Shown here: in pieces, positions 55,474-61,258 of the stretch
Layout of the letters: each line of letters opens with the position of its first letter
How positions within the stretch are numbered: position 1 is the first letter of the stretch
Position numbers and translations under genes: made by a program
Origin: Kibdelosporangium philippinense
GTDB taxonomy: Bacteria > Actinomycetota > Actinomycetes > Mycobacteriales > Pseudonocardiaceae
Reading direction: 5' to 3'
Assembly (NCBI RefSeq): GCF_021390435.2
Contig: NZ_JAJVCN010000003.1
Span: 372,001 to 436,000 of the forward strand
DNA: 64,000 bases
Notes under the pieces: generated by a model
Databases searched by the model: none
The model's input: only the letters and a program-made list of their open reading frames with translations
What the model was told of the DNA's origin: nothing

Positions 55474-55608
55474 ATGAGCTACAGCATCGCCGCCCGCGCA
55501 GTGGGCGCGCTTATCGGCGTGCTGGCGACGATCGTGTTCGCCGCGTGCACCCCGAACGACGGCCCGGCATCGAATGATCAGGGCACCTCGCAGTCCGGCG
55601 GTTACTGA
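55474..55608 (+). CDS. Tiny putative lipoprotein controlled by the SigL-like sigma factor
   Basis: 44 aa: MSYSIAARAVGALIGVLATI followed by VFAAC, a lipobox with Cys25, then a short Asp/Ser/Gly-rich tail (TPNDGPASNDQGTSQSGGY). AAAGGA lies 10 nt before the ATG. It is too short for default gene callers but has signal, lipobox, ribosome site and promoter in order. Function unknown; envelope stress reporter or anti-sigma modulator are possibilities. The 3' end is 3 nt from the inferred IS110 terminal repeat, so the original gene could have been longer and truncated by insertion. Confidence 0.65.
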   Translation: MSYSIAARAVGALIGVLATIVFAACTPNDGPASNDQGTSQSGGY

Positions 55609-55684
55609 TCCGAAAATCGATGGTGAGTGGGCAGGCCGAAGGCACCCGGCGTAGCGCAGCGGAGCCGGGTTGGTAGTTGGGTTG

Positions 55685-56953
55685 TCAGGCCGCGGGTTCG
55701 AGGGTGACGCGATAGCCCAGAGCGGCCAGTTGGCTGATGTGGTTGCGGACCTTGCGTTGAGTGTTGGTGTGCTGGACGAAGTAGTCGGCGCCGAGGTCAC
55801 GGAACCGGGCGTTGGGGTCGGATAACAGGTGCCACATGATCACGAGAATGGAACGGCCGACCGCGACGATGGCCTTCTTGGCGCCACTGCGGCGAGCGAT
55901 GCGCCGGTAGCGTTCGCCGAGAAAAGTGTTGGTCCTGCTGGCGGACACTGCGGCCTCGCCCAGGATTCGGGCCAGGTAAGGGTTGCCGTGCCCGGTGGCA
56001 GCTTTGCCTTTCTTCTTGCCGGCCGACTCCGACACCCCGGGAGCGAACTTGGCCCAGGAACACAGGTGGCCCGGAGTTGGGAAGCGTGCCATGTCCAGCC
56101 CGATCTCGGCGATGGCTACCTGGGCGGCGGTGCGCCCGACGCCGGTGATCTCATCAAGCTGGTCGACCGCTGTGGCGAAAGGGGCGATCAACTCCTCGAT
56201 CGCGGCATCCACTCGGGCGACGTCAGCGATCCCGGCATCCACCCGGGCCAGCATGGTCGACAACAGGAACGCGTGATGATCGGTGAAAAACCCGGTGAAC
56301 GCCTCTTCCAGCCTGCCGATCTTGCGCCGCATCGAGGTGCGGGCCAGCTGCGCGAGTACCTTCGGGTCCCGCTGCCCGGCGACCAGCGCGGCCAGCATGG
56401 CCCGGCCGGACACCCCGAAGATGTCCGAGACCACCACCGAGAGCTTGATCTGGGCATCTTCCAGGAGCTTTTCCACCCGCTGCTTCTCCGCGGTGCAGAC
56501 CTCGACCAGGTCACGCCGATACCGGGTCAGATCCCGTAGCCGGCGGATCGGTGACGGCGGGACAAAACTGGGCCGGATCATCTGCCGTTCGGCGACCTTG
56601 CACAACCACACCGCGTCCAATCGATCCGTCTTCGGCCGGCCGGGCAGATGCTTGACATCGCGGGCGTTGACCAGCCAGGTCTCGAACCCGTGCGCCTCCA
56701 ACAGGTAGAACACCGGCTTCCAATAGTCCGATGTGGACTCCATGACCACCCGGGTCACGCCCAGCCCGGCCAGCCGATCAGCCAGCACCAGCAACGACCG
56801 GGTCATCGTCGAGTACGGCCGGACCTCCTGCAGCCGCTTACCCGGACGCGCCTCATCGGGCACCCGGACACAACACATCACCTCGGCCTTACCGATATCC
56901 AACGCGGCCACCCGCGCGATGATCTCCTCGTTGTCCTGTGTCTGCTCCAACAT
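55685..56953 (-). CDS. IS110-family transposase (DEDD recombinase)
   Basis: 422 aa. The N-terminal RuvC-like domain has the DEDD acids Asp19 (AALDIGKAEV), Glu72 (VVMESTSDYWKPVF), and Asp110/Asp113 (GRPKTDRLDAVWL). The C-terminal Transposase_20 domain has DEITGVGRTAAQVAIAEIGL and the serine region SWAKFAPGVSESAGKKKGKA. All catalytic residues are present and the frame is open, so the element may be active. Proteins of this family recombine DNA with a bridge RNA encoded in the element's non-coding end. Confidence 0.95.
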   Translation of the reverse strand: MLEQTQDNEEIIARVAALDIGKAEVMCCVRVPDEARPGKRLQEVRPYSTMTRSLLVLADRLAGLGVTRVVMESTSDYWKPVFYLLEAHGFETWLVNARDVKHLPGRPKTDRLDAVWLCKVAERQMIRPSFVPPSPIRRLRDLTRYRRDLVEVCTAEKQRVEKLLEDAQIKLSVVVSDIFGVSGRAMLAALVAGQRDPKVLAQLARTSMRRKIGRLEEAFTGFFTDHHAFLLSTMLARVDAGIADVARVDAAIEELIAPFATAVDQLDEITGVGRTAAQVAIAEIGLDMARFPTPGHLCSWAKFAPGVSESAGKKKGKAATGHGNPYLARILGEAAVSASRTNTFLGERYRRIARRSGAKKAIVAVGRSILVIMWHLLSDPNARFRDLGADYFVQHTNTQRKVRNHISQLAALGYRVTLEPAA

Positions 56954-57134
56954 CGGCCTCTCCCCGAGCGTCCGGCGGGGCGGCTACCCGCGGGAGCCCA
57001 GGCAACAACGAATCTGATCCGCGTGCTCGAAGCAACAATCAAGGGCCCACCAAGGGCTCCCAGCGTCCGACTAACGCACGGCCTTCACAGACCATAGAGA
57101 CAACGACGTCAGCGGGCAGCCAACACCGATTTTC
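56954..57134 (-). ncRNA. Candidate bridge-RNA region of the IS110 element
   Basis: 181 nt between the transposase ATG and the presumed end, on the strand and side where IS110-group elements encode the bridge RNA. GGGAGCCC (about 57061-57054 on the minus strand) and GGGCTCCC (56999-56992) can close a ~70-nt stem-loop that contains several loops. GCGTTAGTC occurs at 57070-57078 and again just outside the element at 57169-57177. No guide loops could be verified. Confidence 0.35.
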
Positions 57135-57148
57135 ACCCCTCAACGGGC

Positions 57149-57164
57149 GTCCTCACCAGAGGAC
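57149..57164 (-). terminator. Short hairpin after acyP
   Basis: GTCCTC-ACCA-GAGGAC, a perfect 6-bp stem, 7 nt beyond the acyP stop on the minus strand. No U-run; weak terminator at best. It lies between acyP and the inferred IS110 end. Confidence 0.35.
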
Positions 57165-57171
57165 AGACTGA

Positions 57172-57465
57172 CTAACGCTCAACAAAGCTGTTGAGCCCGC
57201 CGCGAGCTTCCGACCACCGCTCCACGATCGTGTCCACACGACCGGGTGAACTTCCGCCGCGCAGCAATACGAGCAGTCGCTCGCACTCTGCCTTGGCTCC
57301 CTCGGCGACCACTTCCACCCGGCCGTCCTGAGTGTTGCGAGCGAAGCCCACTAGGCCGAGTTCGAGCGCGCGGGAACGCGTCCACCAGCGAAAACCTACT
57401 CCTTGTACGTACCCGTGCACCCAAGCGGTCAGTCGCACCGTAGGCTGATCGGCGGTTGAAGGCAT
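57172..57465 (-). CDS. acyP: Acylphosphatase
   Basis: 97 aa. Hydrolyses acyl phosphates. Signature 1 VRLTAWVHGYVQGVGFRWWT includes the phosphate-binding Arg in VGFRWW; signature 2 GLVGFARNTQDGRVEVVAEG includes the catalytic Asn in ARNTQDG. ATG at 57463-57465. In many actinobacteria acyP precedes smc directly; here the IS element and the sigma locus lie between. Confidence 0.93.
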   Translation of the reverse strand: MPSTADQPTVRLTAWVHGYVQGVGFRWWTRSRALELGLVGFARNTQDGRVEVVAEGAKAECERLLVLLRGGSSPGRVDTIVERWSEARGGLNSFVER

Positions 57466-57506
57466 GCCCCGAATGATCGCAGTCGCATCGGACGGGTGTC
57501 GTTCGG

Positions 57507-57530
57507 TAGTGGTACGTTGCCGAGCCGTGA
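57507..57530 (+). promoter_or_regulatory. Promoter-like element shared with the CAP gene (copy 1)
   Basis: TAGTGGTACGTTGC (57507-57520) followed by CGAGCCGTGA. Fourteen bases are identical, and 8 of the next 10 agree, with the sequence at 58197-58220. It lies ~70 nt upstream of the Pro-rich gene in the divergent region to acyP. A common promoter or operator is likely; the sigma factor is unknown. Confidence 0.5.
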
Positions 57531-57597
57531 TCGCCTGATCCGGTCCAGTTGGGCCGGGTAAGGATTTCCACAGTGCTTGCGAGGAGGAGCCCCCCGC

Positions 57598-58116
57598 ATG
57601 GCTGAAACATCCGACGGGACCGAGATCCAGCCACCGGCTGAGGACAAGCGGTCCGGCGTCAAACGTTCGTACGCGCTGCTCGCGGCCGCGGGTGTCGGCG
57701 TGGCGACCGCGTGCGCGGCGCTGGCCAGCTTCGCGGTGGCAGGAGGCGGCGAGGCACAGCCTGGCAAGGACCAGAACACCAACCTCTCGCGGACCAACAG
57801 GCCGACCGGGACCGTGACCCAGTCGTCCGAGTCGAGCGAGACGGCGCCATCGAGCTCTGAGACGTCCGCTGGCGCGCCAACGGACGGCAACTCGCCTTCG
57901 CACCAGCCGGACAAGCAGCACAACACTCAGCCGCCGAACCAGACGGGTCAGCCGACCCCGCCTCCGCCGACGCCGACCCCGCCGGGGCCCACCGTCACTC
58001 CGCCGCCGAACCCGACGACGCCGACGACCCCGACAACTCCGCCGCCGTCGAGCACCACAACGCCCCCGAGCAGCACAACCACACCGCCGACGGATCCGCC
58101 AGCCCCACGCGGCTGA
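57598..58116 (+). CDS. Membrane-anchored Pro/Thr/Ser-rich protein
   Basis: 172 aa. Cytoplasmic N-terminus (MAETSDGTEIQPPAEDKR), one helix (SYALLAAAGVGVATACAALA), then a low-complexity extracytoplasmic tail rich in Pro, Thr and Ser (QPTPPPPTPTPPGPTVTPPP) ending PTDPPAPRG. Such stalks span the cell wall; no globular domain is present. GAGGAGG lies upstream of the ATG. Followed by the CAP-domain gene, which has the same anchor-plus-stalk plan. A 6-bp hairpin ACAGCC/GGCTGT at 58167-58183 lies between them. Confidence 0.65.
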   Translation: MAETSDGTEIQPPAEDKRSGVKRSYALLAAAGVGVATACAALASFAVAGGGEAQPGKDQNTNLSRTNRPTGTVTQSSESSETAPSSSETSAGAPTDGNSPSHQPDKQHNTQPPNQTGQPTPPPPTPTPPGPTVTPPPNPTTPTTPTTPPPSSTTTPPSSTTTPPTDPPAPRG

Positions 58117-58196
58117 AATTCGGCCATTCGCCGGAAAACACGTTGAGCTGCCGATACCACTGAAATACAGCCGAAAGGGCTGTGGAGATCACCCGT

Positions 58197-58220
58197 TAGT
58201 GGTACGTTGCGCGACCGTGA
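58197..58220 (+). promoter_or_regulatory. Promoter-like element shared with the Pro-rich gene (copy 2)
   Basis: TAGTGGTACGTTGC (58197-58210) then GCGACCGTGA. The GTG start of the CAP gene (58217-58219) is inside the element. If TACGTT is a -10, the transcript would begin at or next to the start codon. Confidence 0.5.
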
Positions 58221-58972
58221 GTGAAACGCGACCCCGACGCGCCACGATCATGGTAGGCCTCACCGCGCTCGTCGCAGGAGCGGCAATTGCCGGTGGGGCG
58301 ACCATTTTCTCCTCCCAGGCTGACGGGAAATCCCCCGAAGTTCCGCTGGCCGTGGGATATGAAGGCGCCAACAACGCCAGACAGGTGGAACCAACCCCGC
58401 CCTTTGGTGAATCGGCGAAGGCATTGTCCGGCGAACCCGGCACCCCCACCGGCTCGACGTCCCCGACGACGTCGTCGAGCGCGACAAGCAGTTCGACCCC
58501 GCCTTCGTCCACCAGCCCGACACAGACCAGCAGCTCGACACCCCCGAAGCCGTCTCCCACGCGTCAGCCTGATCCCCCGCAGCCTGACGCGCCGAGCCCA
58601 GGACTGGCAGGCGAAGTCGTAGCACTGGTCAACCAGGCCCGTAGCGAGTTCGTACCGCAGTGCGGCGCGCTGACCGTCGACGAGAGGTTGACCCGGTCGG
58701 CTCAGAAGCACAGCAGCGACATGTCCGAACAGAACTACTTCGACCACACCTCAGAGGACGGTCGGACGTTCGACCAGCGAATCAGGGCTGAGGGTTATCC
58801 GCGGCCCGGCGGCGAGAACATCGCGATGGGCCAGCGGACCGCGAAGGCCGTGATGGACACGTGGATGAAGTCGCAAGGACATCGCGAGAACATCCTCAGG
58901 TGCGGGTTCAAGACGATCGGTGTCGGTGTGGACACGAACGGCTTCTACTGGACCCAGAACTTCGGCTTCTAA
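58217..58972 (+). CDS. Exported CAP/SCP-domain protein
   Basis: 251 aa. N-terminal anchor/signal (TIMVGLTALVAGAAIAGGAT), a Ser/Thr/Pro stalk (residues ~60-120), and a C-terminal CAP domain of ~125 aa: VVALVNQARSEFVPQCGALT, AQKHSSDMSEQNYFDHTSED (His-Ser and HT), NIAMGQRTAKAVMDTWMKSQ and GHRENILRCGFKTIGVGVD. The bacterial CAP residues (two His, two Glu) are conserved. GTG at 58217 is chosen since it begins the charged signal start (VSETRPRR). Function of bacterial CAP proteins is mostly unknown; a wall-associated role is likely. Confidence 0.87.
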   Translation: MSETRPRRATIMVGLTALVAGAAIAGGATIFSSQADGKSPEVPLAVGYEGANNARQVEPTPPFGESAKALSGEPGTPTGSTSPTTSSSATSSSTPPSSTSPTQTSSSTPPKPSPTRQPDPPQPDAPSPGLAGEVVALVNQARSEFVPQCGALTVDERLTRSAQKHSSDMSEQNYFDHTSEDGRTFDQRIRAEGYPRPGGENIAMGQRTAKAVMDTWMKSQGHRENILRCGFKTIGVGVDTNGFYWTQNFGF

Positions 58973-58977
58973 TTTCC

Positions 58978-59023
58978 CTCGTGAGTGGTTAGCAGGGTTA
59001 GAACATGACTAACCACTCACGAG
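58978..59023. terminator. Palindrome family copy 4
   Basis: 15-bp perfect arms CTCGTGAGTGGTTAG and complement, 5 nt after the CAP stop, between convergent genes. The centre CAGGGTTAGAACATGA and the right flank GAGTCCACGCTGGGA nearly match copy 3 at 31454. No U-run follows. Confidence 0.8.
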
Positions 59024-59126
59024 TCCACGCTGGGAAGCACACCCAGCTGAATAGCGTTCAATTCCCGAAGGTAAATACGTGAGGGCCGAGTTCCCCGCGT
59101 TAGGTGACCTTCACGGCAAAACAACA

Positions 59127-59157
59127 AAGCCGCCGAGTCCGGCAGACTCGGCGGCTT
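59127..59157 (-). terminator. Intrinsic terminator of the Cys-rich gene pair
   Basis: Perfect 13-bp stem AAGCCGCCGAGTC / GACTCGGCGGCTT with a 5-nt loop. Read on the minus strand it is followed by TGTTGTTTT. It lies 11 nt beyond the stop of the gene at 59169. The rest of the 58973-59168 gap shows copy 4 of the palindrome family and nothing else. Confidence 0.85.
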
Positions 59158-59168
59158 GCCGGAAATGA

Positions 59169-59552
59169 TCATTCTTTCCCGGTGAAACCCCAGGCTTCCA
59201 ATGCGGTGGCGACGAACTCGCCGCCCATCGTGTTGGCTTGATCGGCACGACCAAGCCTGCGGGCAGGACGGTCGTCGTCGTCTTCGACCAACTCGCCGTC
59301 GAGAACCGGAACCATCTCGATGACCTGGTTTTTCTCCGCATTGGGATGGCGCCAGCCGTCACCACAGCCATTGGGGCATGGGTGCTCTAGTTCGCGCAGC
59401 ACCCCGTCGGGGCATGGCTGCTGCCACCGCAACACGCCCGCGCCCCGGCACATCGGGCACTCACTTGGGTACCTGGCCGACACCGCCACAGGCACGACAA
59501 TAGTCCCTGCGATTGGGTGCCATTCCGGACCCGAGACAGACTGGGCACTCAT
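59169..59552 (-). CDS. Small protein with DnaJ-like cysteine motifs, function unknown
   Basis: 127 aa. SECPMCRGAGVLRWQQPCPDG and HPCPNGCGDGWRHP recall the CxxCxGxG zinc motifs of DnaJ, so a zinc-binding treble or rubredoxin-like fold is likely. The N-terminus is beta-rich and the C-terminus acidic (ELVEDDDDRPARR) then helical (FVATALEAWGF). ATG overlaps the stop of the upstream small gene by 4 nt. No family recognised. Confidence 0.6.
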   Translation of the reverse strand: MSAQSVSGPEWHPIAGTIVVPVAVSARYPSECPMCRGAGVLRWQQPCPDGVLRELEHPCPNGCGDGWRHPNAEKNQVIEMVPVLDGELVEDDDDRPARRLGRADQANTMGGEFVATALEAWGFTGKE

Positions 59553-59662
59553 TCACACTGCTCACCTTCTTCGTCGTCGCTGGCGAACAGGCCCTCCACA
59601 TATGAAAGAATCTCGGAATGGTCTGGTCCATAGCAACAAAAACCGCCCGATCGTGTGATCAC
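59549..59662 (-). CDS. Possible 37-aa Cys-containing small protein
   Basis: From GTG 59660-59662: VITRSGGFCCYGPDHSEILS then YVEGLFASDDEEGEQCE. It ends with an ATGA overlap into the 127-aa gene, which supports real translation. Ribosome site is weak (CACGG). A longer frame to 59734 is possible. Function unknown; the CC and terminal Cys may cooperate with the downstream zinc motif protein. Confidence 0.4.
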   Translation of the reverse strand: MITRSGGFCCYGPDHSEILSYVEGLFASDDEEGEQCE

Positions 59663-59760
59663 CCGTGACCGGGACGTTATCCCGGGCCGACCGATGAGTT
59701 TCCGTCGCGACGGCGGTCTACCTCTCAAGAACACCGCGAACCAAAGAGAGGAACACCGTT

Positions 59761-60528
59761 ATGGGCACGGCAGTATCCGCGGACGGCACCAAGATCGCTT
59801 TTGAGCACGAGGGCACAGGTCCTGCCGTGATTCTGGTGGACGCGGCCGGCGGTTACCGCGATTTCAACTCGCTGCGCCCGCTTGCCGACCTGATCGCGGC
59901 GAAAGGCTTCACGACCTACACCTACGACCGCCGAGGCCGTGGCCTGAGTTCGGACACGCAGCCTTACGCAGTCGAACGGGAAATCGAAGATCTGGCCGCC
60001 GTGATCACCGCGGCAGGCGGACAAGCTTCGGTTTACGGCTGGTCCTCGGGTGCTTTACTCGTGATGCGAGCGGCGGCCGTTGGACTGCCGATCACCCGGC
60101 TCGCCGTGTTCGAGCCACCACATGGCGGCTCGGATGAGCACGACGACGAAGTCCGAGTTCAGCTCGAAACCCTTGTCGAGCAAGGGAAAAGGGGCGCGGC
60201 GGTTGATCTTTTCCACCAGGTGATCGGTGTGCCGGAAGAGATCATGGCCCAGATGGACCCGATCAAGCCGATGCTGGAGAAGATCGCGCACACCTACCCG
60301 TACGACTGGACGATCGCCGGAACCACAACCGACAAACACATCGCCGCGGTCCCGGTGCCGACGTTGGTGCTCGACAGCACGGCCACAGGCAAGGAAATGA
60401 ACGAAGGCGTGGAAGCCGTGGCCCGGTTGATCCCGCAAGCGACCCACAAACGCCTGGACGGCGAGTGGCATGGCCTCCCAGACGAGGTGCTCGCCGCCGA
60501 GCTGGCCTCCTTCTACAAGACCTCGTGA
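59761..60528 (+). CDS. Alpha/beta hydrolase
   Basis: 255 aa. Ser95 in the nucleophile elbow VYGWSSGALLVMRAAA (GWSSG), oxyanion loop LVDAAGGYRDF (where HG is usual), YDRRGRGLSSD before helix B, Asp in PTLVLDSTATG region, and His in LDGEWHGLPDEV. Typical of small cytoplasmic esterases/lyases. GAGAGGA lies upstream of the ATG. The stop codon TGA is part of palindrome copy 5, so the last residues (Thr-Ser) are encoded by the repeat arm. Confidence 0.85.
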   Translation: MGTAVSADGTKIAFEHEGTGPAVILVDAAGGYRDFNSLRPLADLIAAKGFTTYTYDRRGRGLSSDTQPYAVEREIEDLAAVITAAGGQASVYGWSSGALLVMRAAAVGLPITRLAVFEPPHGGSDEHDDEVRVQLETLVEQGKRGAAVDLFHQVIGVPEEIMAQMDPIKPMLEKIAHTYPYDWTIAGTTTDKHIAAVPVPTLVLDSTATGKEMNEGVEAVARLIPQATHKRLDGEWHGLPDEVLAAELASFYKTS

Positions 60529-60568
60529 GTGGTTAGCAGGGTTAGAACACGGCTAACCACTCACGAGG
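60521..60568. terminator. Palindrome family copy 5, supplying a stop codon
   Basis: Arms CCTCGTGAGTGGTTAG (60521-60536) and complement (60553-60568), followed by TTTT. Located between the convergent hydrolase and kdpE genes. The hydrolase stop TGA (60526-60528) lies in the CGTGAG of the left arm. Fits a terminator for the plus strand. Confidence 0.85.
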
Positions 60569-60571
60569 TTT

Positions 60572-61258
60572 TCAGTTCACCTCAAAGCGGTAACCCATCC
60601 CTGGTTCGGTCAACAGGTGCTTCGGCTGGGACGGCTGCGGCTCGAGCTTGCGCCGCAGCTGAGCCAGGTACACCCGCAGGTAGTGGGTCTCCGCCGCATA
60701 GGCGGGTCCCCACACCTCCTGCAACAGCTGCTTCTGCGCGACCAACCGGCCCTTGTTGCGGACCAGGACTTCGAGCACGCCCCACTCCGTCGGGGTCAGG
60801 TGCACCTCGGCGCCTTGCTTGAGCACCTTCTTCGCGGCGAGGTCCACGATGAACGAGCCCGTGTCCACCACAGCCTGTTCGTCGCCGGGACCGGCCACTG
60901 TGGAGCGCCGGACGGCCGCCCGCAACCGCGCCAGAAGTTCGTCCATGCCAAAGGGTTTCGTCACGTAGTCGTCCGCGCCCGCGTCCAGCGCCTCGACCTT
61001 GTCGCCGGAGTCGGTCCTTGCCGACAGCACGATGATCGGCACGGTCGTCCAGCCACGCAGCCCGGCGATCACCTCGGTGCCGTCGATGTCCGGCAGGCCG
61101 AGGTCGAGCACCACGACGTCCGGTTTGCCCTCGGCCGCCGCGCGCAGCGCCGCCGCGCCGTCGTGCGCGGTGATCACCTGGTACCCGCGCGCCGACAGGT
61201 TGATCCGCAGCGCGCGGACGATCTGCGGCTCGTCGTCGACCACCAGTACCTTCGTCAT
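60572..61258 (-). CDS. kdpE: Response regulator KdpE
   Basis: 228-aa OmpR-type regulator of potassium uptake genes. Receiver acids Asp8/Asp9 (VLVVDDEPQIV), phosphorylated Asp52 (VVVLDLGLPDIDG) and Lys in DDYVTKPFGMDEL. Winged-helix effector: HLTPTEWGVLEVLVRNKGRL, THYLRVYLAQLRRKLEP, LLTEPGMGYRFEV. ATG overlaps kdpD by 4 nt. Together with KdpD it would activate kdpFABC, whose last gene precedes kdpD. Confidence 0.95.
   Translation of the reverse strand: MTKVLVVDDEPQIVRALRINLSARGYQVITAHDGAAALRAAAEGKPDVVVLDLGLPDIDGTEVIAGLRGWTTVPIIVLSARTDSGDKVEALDAGADDYVTKPFGMDELLARLRAAVRRSTVAGPGDEQAVVDTGSFIVDLAAKKVLKQGAEVHLTPTEWGVLEVLVRNKGRLVAQKQLLQEVWGPAYAAETHYLRVYLAQLRRKLEPQPSQPKHLLTEPGMGYRFEVN

Larger units (their letters stand above)
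55612..57134 (-). mobile_element. IS110-family insertion sequence
   Basis: About 1.5 kb containing one transposase. GAAAATCGATG at 55612-55622 and, inverted, CACCGATTTTC at 57124-57134 agree in 10 of 11 positions and may mark the ends, though IS110 elements often lack true terminal repeats. It separates the sigma/lipoprotein locus from acyP. Close to the left end is a hairpin ACCCGGC/GCCGGGT (~55649-55675). Boundaries are tentative. Confidence 0.6.

Noticed and set aside
60529-60822. Open frame starting in palindrome copy 5 (and a similar one at 27796)
   Set aside because: The similar peptide starts arise from translating the same dispersed palindrome, not from homologous genes.
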